From the NCBI RefSeq assembly GCF_001458735.1, contig NZ_CZQA01000008.1:620001-684000 (forward strand): DNA of 64,000 bases, given 5' to 3'. The stretch comes from Candidatus Nitrospira nitrosa. Its GTDB lineage: Bacteria; Nitrospirota; Nitrospiria; Nitrospirales; Nitrospiraceae. Every line of letters starts with the position of its first letter. Within the stretch, counting starts at the first letter, position 1. The notes beneath the pieces are model-generated. The model was not told the DNA's origin, did no database searches, and saw nothing but the letters and a program-made list of their open reading frames with translations. Below, one piece after another: positions 43,222 to 52,387 of the stretch. The position numbers and the translations under genes were made by a program.

Positions 43222-44708
43222 GCGGCCTCCCTTGTTACGATCCAGGTCGCCAAGACCGAGGTTGGGTGATAGGCTGACTTTGCCGCACGCAGCCCTGGAA
43301 GCCCGGCATCATCCATGGCATTGATCCACACCGCTCCTTGCGCCGACGCCATGCGACAGGTTTCTCGGAAGACCCATTGGGCGAGACCGGGGATGGTGCG
43401 GTCCGCCACTTCAAAAAGAATGCACCAGGTGTGTGGCGTCAACCAGTACCCAAACGTGTACGCCGCGAGATCGTTATTAACCTTGCCCACGGTGCCCGAC
43501 AGACCAATCTGGTCATATTCTTGAAAGACACGAGCATGGGCGGATTCCGCATCCTCCAAAAGCAACATCCCCATCTGATCGAGCTGCCCTCGGCGCTTCT
43601 GGTCAGCCCACCGTCGATGCAATGCCATACAGGCCTCACGATGTTCACTCCGGTACGGCTCGATCGTGATCGTCTGTTCCCGCGCTGCTCGATTGCAGAG
43701 CGCGCGCTGAGATTTATAGGAATCGCCCGCCAGAGTGGCCAGCGTCGATGCAGAATACAGGTAGTCACCGTCTTTCTTGTAGAATTGACATCCCTCGATA
43801 CTCAATAGCTGTCGTTGCGCATCCGTCACATTTTCAATCCGACTCACCGGTGACGGTCCGTTCCATCGACGCATCAGCCCGAAGGCGTCATCCACGGATT
43901 GATCCAAGGGCCCTGGCCCGATCGGCGGCAGCGGCATGAACCATCCATCAGGAGATTGGGCAAAGAGAAACAAGGTATCAGCCCTGTCCAACCACCAACA
44001 GGGCAGCAATGAGGTCCAGATGTAATGATAGGGAAAGGCAAAAGCCGCCGGCGTGTCGTCCCGAAGTACCTGCGCTTGTTCAAGCGCCTTTGCCATATGC
44101 GATGCATTTAACAGAGTAAGTGGCTGGAGCCGCGGATCGATTTGTGCCGCTCGAATGCGTACCGTCACTTTCGGCAGTGGCTTCAGCACCACCACGTCAT
44201 CCTGAAATCGTCCGATCAGTCGAGGATTCGCAGCCAGCTGTTCGATCATCGCGTCGCTCTGCAATACCTGGTCAACCTGTTCGGCATAGCCCTGAATCGA
44301 ACGAGAAGGCTCGTCCCGCATGAACGGGCATTTCGTGTCCCAACCAAGGAGCACCTCTTGGCCGGATGCATCCCACATCAAGGCCAGTGGATACAGCTGA
44401 CAGTCCAAGGGCCGGGCGTTGTAGATTCCACACTGACCAGACGCTGCATCAAAAGCCGGACAGAGATACCCTTCGCCATGTGGGTGCTTGACGAGATCGA
44501 TTTGTGAACCAGACTTGTCTGGAAAGAGCGAATGCGGTACGCCGTGCGCCACGGCTTTAGTGATTTCTTGTCTCGTAAAGTAGGGACGAAGAAAACTATC
44601 CGCTTCTGGGAAACGGCAACAGACATCGCAGCGAAAACAGGTCGAGCCAGGTACGAGTTGTGGTAGGGGTTTTGTCAATTGTTTGGAATCCGTCGCGATG
44701 AGATCCAT
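43218..44708 (-). CDS. YkgJ cysteine-cluster / lysyltransferase-like fusion
   Basis: 496 residues. The N-terminal 130 residues are a YkgJ-type cluster domain: C24, C27, C30, C31 in CFRCDVCCRFPEAD, then GYLCPAFDAASGQCGIYNAR-PLDC, which binds Zn or FeS. The C-terminal half (about 200-495) resembles the acyltransferase domain of phosphatidylglycerol lysyltransferase-like DUF2156 proteins (YSASTLATLAGDSYKSQRAL, NNDLAAYTFGYWL, GLPGLRAAKSAYHP). The two domains are not usually joined, in my experience. Role unknown. It overlaps the hybrid kinase by ATGA. Confidence 0.75.
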   Translation of the reverse strand: MDLIATDSKQLTKPLPQLVPGSTCFRCDVCCRFPEADSFLRPYFTRQEITKAVAHGVPHSLFPDKSGSQIDLVKHPHGEGYLCPAFDAASGQCGIYNARPLDCQLYPLALMWDASGQEVLLGWDTKCPFMRDEPSRSIQGYAEQVDQVLQSDAMIEQLAANPRLIGRFQDDVVVLKPLPKVTVRIRAAQIDPRLQPLTLLNASHMAKALEQAQVLRDDTPAAFAFPYHYIWTSLLPCWWLDRADTLFLFAQSPDGWFMPLPPIGPGPLDQSVDDAFGLMRRWNGPSPVSRIENVTDAQRQLLSIEGCQFYKKDGDYLYSASTLATLAGDSYKSQRALCNRAAREQTITIEPYRSEHREACMALHRRWADQKRRGQLDQMGMLLLEDAESAHARVFQEYDQIGLSGTVGKVNNDLAAYTFGYWLTPHTWCILFEVADRTIPGLAQWVFRETCRMASAQGAVWINAMDDAGLPGLRAAKSAYHPTSVLATWIVTREAA

Positions 44709-44896
44709 CGGGTCCCAATCATACGACGCATGCCCAAAGGTAGCAAGGAAGGGGTGCTTCCGAATCTATGGAGGCTGTACCTTTCTTGTCGCCTTACGAA
44801 CCTCTTGTCGGGCATGGCACTGCGTGTTAGCATCTGGCTTCTCGCGGATTACCACAGTGTGTCCCGTATCTCGGACAAGAGGAAAGGATCCGTTCA

Positions 44897-46327
44897 TTGG
44901 CACAAGCTGAGTCCGTCTGTCCCGGGCTTTCGACTGAAACGGCACTCGACCGCTGCGAAGCCATTCGGACACAACTCCAGAGCGCCAATCTGTTCGGCTC
45001 AGCTCCGTCATGGCGAGTCAGCCCCTGCCCGTTTTACCTGTCTACCGATCAATTGCAGTTCTTCACCGAGCTGGGGCCACATCTGCTCGCGTTCTATCGA
45101 GGGATGAATCGGCTTTACCAGGAGAGCGTCAAAGGAGCTCAACCGACATGGGTCGCCAAGTACCTCGACCAAGGGAAACCGGAAGCGCTCATACAGTATA
45201 GCCGGATGAAGCGGTTTCGCGATGCGCTGCCCGCCGTCATCAGGCCGGACATCATTCCGACGCAGGATGGTATGGTGATCACCGAGCTCGATTCGGTGCC
45301 TGGAGGCATTGGACTCACAGCCTGCCTGACTCAGCTCTATCACGACCTTGAGCCCAATCAATCCAGCCTCGTCGGAGGACGGAATGGGATGGCCCATGGG
45401 TTTGCCAGGATGCTGAAAACCATTCAACAGCAACGCGAAGGGTGCATTGCTATCCTCGTTTCAGAAGAATCCAAGGACTATCGTCCGGAAATGTCTTGGC
45501 TGGCTGCTCAGCTCCGAAACGAAGGAGTTCCCACCTGGTGCATTGAACCTCGTGAGGTGATCTTTACAGAAGAAGGTCTTCGGTGTCGTCCCGACGGCAA
45601 GGAGCACACGATTGCTGTCCTCTATCGGTTTTATGAGCTATTCGACTTGTTGAATATTCCCAAGGCCGAGCTCATCCAATACGCCGGGAAAAAAGATCGA
45701 GTCTCTATTACCCCTCCCTATAAACCGGCCCTTGAGGAGAAATCGGCTTTTGCGCTTCTCCATCACCCTATCTTGAGACCGTTCTGGGAACACGCACTGG
45801 GCTCCGACTGTTTGCGACATCTGCAAACGACTATGCCCAAGACTTGGCTGCTCGACCCAACTCCCCTCCCGGCCATCGCAACGATTCCAGACCTGTCCGT
45901 GGGAGGGCACTCGGTAGCACAATGGACAGCACTCGAAGGGGCGACACAAAAAGAACGCCATTTTGTCATCAAACCATCAGGATTTTCTGAGCTCGCGTGG
46001 GGAAGCCGAGGTGTCTCGATCGGACATGATCTTTCTCAGACCGAATGGAACCAGGCGCTTCGCACCGCACTCGCCGCCTTCCCGACGACGCCTTACATCC
46101 TGCAGGAATTCCATAAGGGTCGATTGTTTGACATGGATTTCATGGATGATGCCTCTCAGACCATGGTCCGCATGTCGGGTCGCGCTCGACTTTCCCCCTA
46201 TTATTTTGTGTCCGATGGAACGGTTGAACTCGCCGGTATTCTGGCTACCGTCTGTCCGTCCGATAAAAAGATTCTTCATGGGATGAAGGACGCCATTATG
46301 GTCCCCTGTGCCGTTCGACCGGAGTAA
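44897..46327 (+). CDS. ATP-grasp-like protein of unknown function
   Basis: 476 residues. The C-terminal part reads like an ATP-grasp module: RHFVIKPSGFSELAWGSRGV is the nucleotide loop, YILQEFHKGRLFDMDFMD the metal-ligand strand, and GRARLSPYYFVSDGTVEL a further strand. The central part has ELDSVPGGIGLTACLTQ. It resembles glutathionylspermidine-synthase or circularly permuted ATP-grasp ligases, which couple carboxylates and amines. Start TTG 44897 follows GAGGAAAGGA at a long spacing, so it is uncertain. It is followed by a glutaredoxin-like gene and kamA. Product unknown. Confidence 0.65.
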   Translation: MAQAESVCPGLSTETALDRCEAIRTQLQSANLFGSAPSWRVSPCPFYLSTDQLQFFTELGPHLLAFYRGMNRLYQESVKGAQPTWVAKYLDQGKPEALIQYSRMKRFRDALPAVIRPDIIPTQDGMVITELDSVPGGIGLTACLTQLYHDLEPNQSSLVGGRNGMAHGFARMLKTIQQQREGCIAILVSEESKDYRPEMSWLAAQLRNEGVPTWCIEPREVIFTEEGLRCRPDGKEHTIAVLYRFYELFDLLNIPKAELIQYAGKKDRVSITPPYKPALEEKSAFALLHHPILRPFWEHALGSDCLRHLQTTMPKTWLLDPTPLPAIATIPDLSVGGHSVAQWTALEGATQKERHFVIKPSGFSELAWGSRGVSIGHDLSQTEWNQALRTALAAFPTTPYILQEFHKGRLFDMDFMDDASQTMVRMSGRARLSPYYFVSDGTVELAGILATVCPSDKKILHGMKDAIMVPCAVRPE

Positions 46328-46397
46328 TACACGCCTTGTCTTCTCCCATAAATTGACCGTTTCACTTTCTCACTTTTCCTGGTAGCCTTATGCGAAC

Positions 46398-46736
46398 ATG
46401 GCCATGACGCTCTTTCATGTCGACTGGTGTCCAGACTGTCTTGTGGTTCGCCGCAAGCTGACCGACTTGGGAGTGACCTATGACGCCGTCGTTGTGCCGG
46501 ACAGCAGACGCATGCGCACGCAGGTGTATGAGGTTTCCGGTCAATACTATGTGCCCGTCCTGAAGGACGGAGATCTCGTCCTGACGGAAACCGCCGATAT
46601 TCTGACCTATCTCGACGAGCGAGCCAAAGCGGACAACACAGGAATTCCGGCATCCACACAGTTTCAATCGCAAGCCCGGACAACACCCGACGAACCAAGC
46701 CCAGACGACGAGCATCCGTCTTGCCGGATCACCTGA
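46398..46736 (+). CDS. Glutaredoxin/GST-N-like thiol protein
   Basis: 112 residues. The thioredoxin fold is recognisable: MTLFHVDWCPDCLVVRRKL has the CxxC active site (WCPDC), and VPVLKDGDLVLTETADILTY is the cis-Pro region of GST N-terminal domains. The last 30 residues are polar and disordered (PDEPSPDDEHPS). It may bind glutathione or reduce disulfides. Start 46398 is ambiguous with 46404. Its 3' end reaches about 18 bases before kamA ATG. Confidence 0.8.
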   Translation: MAMTLFHVDWCPDCLVVRRKLTDLGVTYDAVVVPDSRRMRTQVYEVSGQYYVPVLKDGDLVLTETADILTYLDERAKADNTGIPASTQFQSQARTTPDEPSPDDEHPSCRIT

Positions 46737-46753
46737 TCACCCAAGGACCTTTT

Positions 46754-47947
46754 ATGGAAGACTGGCAGAAAGTCCTGGCAAAGAGCATCGTGAAGCCCAA
46801 AGACCTGGCCAAGCGGTTCGGCCTGGATGAACAAGAGATCGAAGCCATTGTCGGTCCCTACCCCATGCGCATTACGCCGACTGTCCTCGAGACAATCAAG
46901 TCGAAGGATGACGCGATCTGGAAACAGGTGGTTCCAGATATCACGGAATTAGACGACATCGCGGCGGACGACGATCCGCTCGAAGAAGACCTCATGAGCC
47001 CGGTGCCCCACCTGGTGCATCGCTACCCGGATCGCGTGTTGCTCATGGTGACCAACCAATGTCCGATCTACTGTCGGTTCTGCACCAGAAAACGATTGGT
47101 CGGGAAACCCGGTTTTCTGAAAAAGGGTGAGCTGGACCGTGCGATTCAGTACCTGCGTGAACATAACGAGGTCCGTGATGTCATCCTGTCGGGAGGGGAC
47201 CCCCTCCTGCTGCCCGATCATCTCCTTGATCGAATCCTGAAAGCGCTTCGGACAATTCCCCACTTGGAGCTCATACGGATCGGCTCACGAGTCCCCGGCA
47301 GTTTACCTCAGCGCATCACGTCTCGACTCTGTGAAATCGTCAAACAGTACCACCCGATCTACATGAATCTGCATTTCAACCATCCCGATGAGCTGACACC
47401 GGACGTGAAGGCTGCCTGTGGTCGTCTCGCTGATGCCGGCGTTCCACTCGGCTCCCAAACCGTCCTCCTCAAAGGCGTGAATGACGATCCGGAGATTATG
47501 AAGCAACTGGTCCATCAGCTTCTTCTTGCGCGAGTGAAACCCTATTATCTCTATCAGGCTGACTTGACCAAGGGAACGAACCATTTCCGCACAACGGTCG
47601 AAACGGGACTCAGGATCATCAAGGCGCTGCAAGGGCATACCAGCGGCATGGCCGTCCCTCACTTTGTGATTGATGCGCCGGGAGGAGGAGGCAAGATTCC
47701 TTTGTTGCCCGACAACTACCTGGTGCATCTGGATGAGGACGGGGCCGTTCTCCGCAACTACGAGAACAAGACCTTCCACTACCCCCAACCAAAGGCAGAC
47801 GGTCGACGGGAACTCCCCATGGTTGGTGTAGGTTCCGCTGTCGACCAGACCGAAGAAGCCTATGCGACTTGCGGGGACAGCTATCCCGATCGCGACGGCT
47901 ACGCCATGTGGGGAAACAGCTGCGGCGGAGATGCGGACGAGCTGTGA
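46754..47947 (+). CDS. kamA: KamA-family radical SAM aminomutase
   Basis: 397 residues. Radical SAM cluster CPIYCRFCTRKRLVG (CxxxCxxC), followed by LSGGDPLLLPDHLLDRIL, RIGSRVPGSLPQRIT and the PLP-binding C-terminal region with VPHFVIDAPGGGGKIPLLPD. It belongs to the lysine/glutamate 2,3-aminomutase family, which moves an alpha-amino group to the beta position. ATG 46754 is preferred over TTG 46721 because AAGGA lies six bases before it. Its neighbour is a dCTP-deaminase-like gene that overlaps its stop as GTGA; no beta-lysine acetyltransferase (AblB) is seen. Confidence 0.92.
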   Translation: MEDWQKVLAKSIVKPKDLAKRFGLDEQEIEAIVGPYPMRITPTVLETIKSKDDAIWKQVVPDITELDDIAADDDPLEEDLMSPVPHLVHRYPDRVLLMVTNQCPIYCRFCTRKRLVGKPGFLKKGELDRAIQYLREHNEVRDVILSGGDPLLLPDHLLDRILKALRTIPHLELIRIGSRVPGSLPQRITSRLCEIVKQYHPIYMNLHFNHPDELTPDVKAACGRLADAGVPLGSQTVLLKGVNDDPEIMKQLVHQLLLARVKPYYLYQADLTKGTNHFRTTVETGLRIIKALQGHTSGMAVPHFVIDAPGGGGKIPLLPDNYLVHLDEDGAVLRNYENKTFHYPQPKADGRRELPMVGVGSAVDQTEEAYATCGDSYPDRDGYAMWGNSCGGDADEL

Positions 47948-49101
47948 CGACTCATTCACCCCGATCCGGGATTTTTCCCTATCAAGACATCAGGCGGTTG
48001 ATCGCCAGCGGCGCCATCAGTGCCGCTCCAGCGATTGAAGACCGACAGATTCAACCAGCCAGTCTCGACCTCCGTCTCGGCCGCAAAGCCTACCGATTGA
48101 TCAGCAGTTTCTTGCCGGAACTATCGGCGATCTCCTCCCGCTTGAATGTCATGGATTTCTATCAGTCGGATCTCGTGATGTACGAAATGGATCTGAGCGA
48201 CGGCGCCATTCTCGAAAAAGGCCACGTCTATCTTGTTCCATTACTGGAAGAATTGGCGCTCCCTAAAACGATCCGTGCACGGGCGAATCCGAAGAGCACA
48301 ACCGGTCGCCTGGATGTGTTCACCCGCGTGGTGACGGATCTCACTTCGGGATTCGATGAAATCCGAGCAGGCTATCAAGGGCAACTATTCCTCGAAGTAG
48401 TTCCCCGCTCATTTGCCATCAAAGTTCGTACCGGACAGTCGCTGAACCAAGTCCGATTTGTGCGTGGCGAGGCGACGGTTTCAGACCGGTCCCTTCATGC
48501 CCTCCACCGGACGACGCCGTTGCTGTATCACAACGTGGCGCCCACGAAGCGCATAGGCAATCAAGATGTTCGTGCTGAACGGGGTCTGTTCCTTCGCATT
48601 GATCTCACCGGTGGGGATCAGCGAGATTCCCGCGTGATCGGATACCGGGCGAAGAAGAATAGTCATGTCATTGACCTCGCCAAAGTGGGACATTATGCTG
48701 CAGCTGACTTCTGGGAGCCGCTCTACCGGCATCGTCACGACAGCTTGCTATTGGAGCCGGAAGAGTTTTATATCCTTGTGTCTAAAGAGCGCATCCGAGT
48801 GCCTCCCGGCTATGCCGCGGAAATGGTGGCGTACGAAGCAGCCTGTGGTGAGCTCCGGACCCACTATGCAGGGTTTTTCGACCCGGGCTTTGGGTATGGG
48901 TCAAAAGGTGAGATCAAAGGCACACAGGTCGTCTTGGAGGTTCGTCCGCACGACGTGCCGTTTTTGATCCACGATGGACAAACGTTTTTTAAAGTTCTCT
49001 ATGAAGCCATGATGACGAACCCGATACAGCTCTATGGATCAGGCTTAGGCTCTTCCTATCAACGGCAGGCCCTCACGCTCAGCAAACATTTCAAGATCTA
49101 A
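47944..49101 (+). CDS. 2'-deoxycytidine 5'-triphosphate deaminase-like protein
   Basis: 385 residues from GTG 47944, which overlaps the kamA stop as GTGA; a longer frame to 47869 lies inside kamA. The dUTPase-like fold is seen in IQPASLDLRLGRKAYRL, RARANPKSTTGRLDVFTRVV and SGFDEIRAGYQGQLFLEVVP, repeated in the second half (AGFFDPGFGYGSKGE). This is the duplicated version of Dcd used in many bacteria. It supplies dUMP for thymidylate synthesis. Confidence 0.85.
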   Translation: MTTHSPRSGIFPYQDIRRLIASGAISAAPAIEDRQIQPASLDLRLGRKAYRLISSFLPELSAISSRLNVMDFYQSDLVMYEMDLSDGAILEKGHVYLVPLLEELALPKTIRARANPKSTTGRLDVFTRVVTDLTSGFDEIRAGYQGQLFLEVVPRSFAIKVRTGQSLNQVRFVRGEATVSDRSLHALHRTTPLLYHNVAPTKRIGNQDVRAERGLFLRIDLTGGDQRDSRVIGYRAKKNSHVIDLAKVGHYAAADFWEPLYRHRHDSLLLEPEEFYILVSKERIRVPPGYAAEMVAYEAACGELRTHYAGFFDPGFGYGSKGEIKGTQVVLEVRPHDVPFLIHDGQTFFKVLYEAMMTNPIQLYGSGLGSSYQRQALTLSKHFKI

Positions 49102-49104
49102 CCT

Positions 49105-49518
49105 ATGGCGCCATCCGATTTCCCTTCTCATCATGAGGCCCCCGAACGTTCGTCGCCATCCACCGAACCGGAGGAGCCACCCGAAAACTCCGAACACCAA
49201 GTCCACGTCATCGGGCTGATGGTCGGCACCGCACTGATGTTTATCGGATTTCTCAATGTGTTTCTTTCCATCAGCGGCGGGTTTGAGATCAACATCGTGC
49301 CGTTTCTGATCTATTTTGGCGGCCTCGCGGTCTGGGCCAATGCAGCCGTTGAAACACCGGCCATTCGGTACGGTGTCATGGCGACGGCTGTCGCATTGGC
49401 CCTGGGACTCTTTCAGTACGGCGAAGTCCTCTTTTGGCACAAGCAACTGCTGTTCTGGATTACCATCATCATCGTCATGTATTTCATGTTCGTTGAGCCC
49501 AAGAAGCCGGCCGCGTGA
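49105..49518 (+). CDS. Multi-helix membrane protein
   Basis: 137 residues, with an acidic Pro/Glu-rich N-terminus (EPEEPPENSEH) and then about four hydrophobic helices (VIGLMVGTALMFIGFLNVF, IVPFLIYFGGLAVWANAAVE, LLFWITIIIVMYFMF). No family recognised. It follows the Dcd-like stop by three bases and ends 19 bases before the arsenosugar-type gene. Confidence 0.65.
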   Translation: MAPSDFPSHHEAPERSSPSTEPEEPPENSEHQVHVIGLMVGTALMFIGFLNVFLSISGGFEINIVPFLIYFGGLAVWANAAVETPAIRYGVMATAVALALGLFQYGEVLFWHKQLLFWITIIIVMYFMFVEPKKPAA

Positions 49519-49537
49519 GCATGATGAGTTCTAGAGG

Positions 49538-50233
49538 ATGACGACGATCTCCGTCATCATTCCCACTCTGAATGAAGAACAGGCCCTTGGGCAGACACTG
49601 GCCAACCTTCCATCATCTCTCGTCCTTGAAATCATCCTTGTTGACGGAGGCAGCACTGATCACACGCAGACAGTGGCGAACGCCTTTTGCACCGCAACGC
49701 CCAATGCTCGTATCATAAGAGCGCCGACCGGACGAGCACGGCAGATGAACGAGGGAGCGAAAGCCAGCCGCGGAGCAGTTCTACTTTTCTTGCATGCCGA
49801 TACACAGGTGCCGAACGACGCTCCTCGGATCATTGAGTCGGCGCTCACGGACCCGGCACTTGTGGGAGGGCGATTCGATGTCCGATTCGATACTTATTCC
49901 GGCTGGGGACGCCTCATCAGCACATTCATGAACTGGCGTTCTCGCACCAGCGGCATCGCCACAGGCGATCAGGGCATCTTTGTCCGTCGCCACACTTTCG
50001 AACAACTTGGCGGATTTGCTGACATCCCGTTGATGGAAGACATCGACTTCAGCCGGAGACTCAAACGAGCCGGATCGACTGTGGCACTCCGCCAAACAGT
50101 CAGAACCTCATTTCGCCGCTGGGAGCAGCAAGGCCCGCTGCAAACCATCCTCCTGATGTGGACCCTACGATTTCTCTATTGGGTTGGCGTCACCCCACAT
50201 CAGCTCGCAAACTGGTATCAGACCGTGAGGTAA
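49538..50233 (+). CDS. TIGR04283-type arsenosugar biosynthesis glycosyltransferase
   Basis: 231 residues of GT2 fold. ISVIIPTLNEEQALGQTLAN and VDGGSTDHT are the nucleotide-sugar motifs; GRARQMNEGAKASRGAVLLF and LHADTQVP carry the DxD-like site, and ERLGGF-like loop FEQLGGFADIPLMEDIDF is typical. The family is linked to arsenosugar or related lipid biosynthesis. It pairs with the TIGR04282-type gene directly downstream (4-base gap), the pairing usual for this pathway. Confidence 0.85.
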   Translation: MTTISVIIPTLNEEQALGQTLANLPSSLVLEIILVDGGSTDHTQTVANAFCTATPNARIIRAPTGRARQMNEGAKASRGAVLLFLHADTQVPNDAPRIIESALTDPALVGGRFDVRFDTYSGWGRLISTFMNWRSRTSGIATGDQGIFVRRHTFEQLGGFADIPLMEDIDFSRRLKRAGSTVALRQTVRTSFRRWEQQGPLQTILLMWTLRFLYWVGVTPHQLANWYQTVR

Positions 50234-50236
50234 CAC

Positions 50237-50983
50237 GTGGCAACTCCTCGCCCTCAACCCTCACCCCTCAACCCTGCATTAATTGTCTTCGCCAAAGCGC
50301 CTATCCCAGGCCAGGTGAAGACGCGCCTCTGCCCACCTCTGACTCCAGACGAAGCCGCCACGCTCCATGGCAGTTTTGTCATCGATACGCTTGAACGAAC
50401 AAAACTCGCTGCGACACAACTCAAATTACAGTTTGATCGTTACCTGGCCTGTGCACCGTCTTCCACGCACGTATTTTTCAAAATTATGGAAGAGAGACAT
50501 GGCGTGAAGGTCATCGATCAAGTCGGCGATGACCTTGGTGCACGTATGAATCAGGCCTTCGACGTACTATTCAAAAAGGGATACCGACAAGTTCTGATCA
50601 TTGGAACCGATGTGCCGACCCTTCCTCTTAATTACTTCAAACAAACGCTTGCCCTGCTGGACAGCCATGATCTCGTGCTGGGCCCGGCCCTTGATGGCGG
50701 TTATTACCTGATTGGCCTCAAGCGGATGGCTCCGGAACTTTTCGCCGACATTCCGTGGTCGACTGATCACGTCCTGAAACGCACACAAGAGAACGCTGTC
50801 ACCCTCGGACTGAAAGCGGCGTTGCTTGAACCCTGGCGTGATGTGGATAGGTTGGAAGATCTGCAGGCCCTCATTGATGCCAATATTGCCGATAGCAAGA
50901 AGCCAAAGAACGACCGAACGTTTTCAAGTCGTACCGCTGGAGTGCTGGAAACACTCGCCAAGCGGCTTCGTTCAAGGGCATAA
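50237..50983 (+). CDS. TIGR04282-type arsenosugar biosynthesis glycosyltransferase
   Basis: 248 residues. LIVFAKAPIPGQVKTRLCPP is the signature start; GDDLGARMNQAFDVLFKKG and IIGTDVPTLPLNYFKQTLAL give the nucleotide site, with DLVLGPALDGGYYLIGLK after. It is a nucleotidyltransferase-like member normally beside TIGR04283. GTG 50237 is four bases after the upstream stop. Confidence 0.85.
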   Translation: MATPRPQPSPLNPALIVFAKAPIPGQVKTRLCPPLTPDEAATLHGSFVIDTLERTKLAATQLKLQFDRYLACAPSSTHVFFKIMEERHGVKVIDQVGDDLGARMNQAFDVLFKKGYRQVLIIGTDVPTLPLNYFKQTLALLDSHDLVLGPALDGGYYLIGLKRMAPELFADIPWSTDHVLKRTQENAVTLGLKAALLEPWRDVDRLEDLQALIDANIADSKKPKNDRTFSSRTAGVLETLAKRLRSRA

Positions 50984-51010
50984 TGAAGCAGACACAACTG
51001 TAGAGGGTAG

Positions 51011-51745
51011 ATGGATCAACAGGTCGCACTCATTACGGGCGGAGCAAAGGGCATCGGCAGGGGAATCGCGCTTGATTTAGCCGCCCGACGGTGGAAGATC
51101 GCCCTTTGCTATCGAAACAGCGAGGCCGAAGCCAACGCGACTGCGCAGGACATCATGACACAAGGAGGACGATCACTGGCTATCCGTTGTGATGTCTCCG
51201 ACCCAGTGGCTGCGAAAAGTCTGATTGCCAGGGTTGAACAAGAATGGGGCCGAATCGATGTCCTGATCAATGGTGCTGGCCCCTATCACCGCATTAACTT
51301 GTTCGATGAAACTGTCGAAGGCTGGAACGAGATGTTCGACGGTAACCTACACCCTATTTTTTACCTAGCACAGGCTGTTGCACCCGGCATGAAGGCCCGC
51401 AAAACCGGACGGATCATCAACTTCAGCATGGCCAACGCCGATCAATTGGCGGCTCAACCCGATGTGACCGGCCACTACATCGCCAAGGCCGGTGTCCTGA
51501 TCCTGACCCGCACGCTCGCGAAGTTGCTGGCGCCCTACGGCGTCACCGTCAACGCCATCTCTCCCGGGTTCATCGATTCGGGAAGTGCTCCCCCTCAAGA
51601 GCTTGCCGCCATGACCAAACGTATTCCTGCCGGATACATTGGGACGGTGGATGACACTGTCGCAGCCGTCCGTTATTTGCTCAGCGACGACGCGCGCTAT
51701 GTGAACGGCGCCAACATTCAAATCAGCGGAGGCTGGGGCATTTAA
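51011..51745 (+). CDS. Short-chain dehydrogenase/reductase
   Basis: 244 residues. Rossmann loop ALITGGAKGIGRGIALDLAA; NAG-type motif INGAGPYHRINLFDE; the SDR catalytic Ser, Tyr and Lys appear in IINFSMANADQ, VTGHYIAKAGVLI, then LAKLLAPYGVTVNAISPGFID. It is a FabG-like NAD(P)H oxidoreductase with normal length. Substrate unknown. Start ATG 51011 after GAGGG. Confidence 0.9.
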   Translation: MDQQVALITGGAKGIGRGIALDLAARRWKIALCYRNSEAEANATAQDIMTQGGRSLAIRCDVSDPVAAKSLIARVEQEWGRIDVLINGAGPYHRINLFDETVEGWNEMFDGNLHPIFYLAQAVAPGMKARKTGRIINFSMANADQLAAQPDVTGHYIAKAGVLILTRTLAKLLAPYGVTVNAISPGFIDSGSAPPQELAAMTKRIPAGYIGTVDDTVAAVRYLLSDDARYVNGANIQISGGWGI

Positions 51746-51765
51746 AACGAGAGGAGTCCCGCATC

Positions 51766-52170
51766 ATGCGATCAGCGCAGGAACGAGAGAGTCATCGGCG
51801 ATTCGTCCAGGCCCTTCAGCATGAACATGTGACCTGCGTGCAACCTGGCTGTGGCGGAGCGATGGACCTGGCCGATCACACTCCGCATAGTGCTCGCATC
51901 AAAACCTACGAAGCCACCTGCGAACGTTGTCACACCGTTGAGAAGATCACCGGCAAGGAGGAACACCATCCTTCCTGGGACGTGGCCTCCATCACTTTAA
52001 TGGCGGAAACACACCTCCTGCATGACCAACCCACCTGTCCGTACGACGACACACCCATCACCTTCATCTCGCTACCCAACCCTCGTCGTAAAGCTCGGTA
52101 TCGCCTCCAGTGCTACTACTGCGGCCGACACACGGAAATGAACTGGCCACCACCAGAGGCGAAACGGTAA
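51766..52170 (+). CDS. Hypothetical cysteine-rich (zinc-ribbon-like) protein
   Basis: 134 residues, no membrane segments. Metal-binding pairs: CVQPGC, CERCHTVEK, CPYD and LQCYYCGRHTE. Together they suggest two zinc ribbons. GAGGAG precedes ATG 51766. No named family recognised; it ends the plus-strand run before the opposite-strand polyketide cluster. Confidence 0.7.
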   Translation: MRSAQERESHRRFVQALQHEHVTCVQPGCGGAMDLADHTPHSARIKTYEATCERCHTVEKITGKEEHHPSWDVASITLMAETHLLHDQPTCPYDDTPITFISLPNPRRKARYRLQCYYCGRHTEMNWPPPEAKR

Positions 52171-52387
52171 CGTCGTAAAGCCATCGCCTGAAAACATGTC
52201 ACTCTTCAGTAGGTAAAATAGCCTTCTGAATAAACTCACCGATGCATCGGAAATAGGCGCCGTCTCCCACAAGATAGGCATTATTATGGTTGACCCTTTC
52301 GATCAGGCACCATTCCTTTAGTGGCTTGGCTACGTCGAAAACCTGGCGTCCCAGGATCGATTGGAATGATCTGGGGGGGCATTGTTA

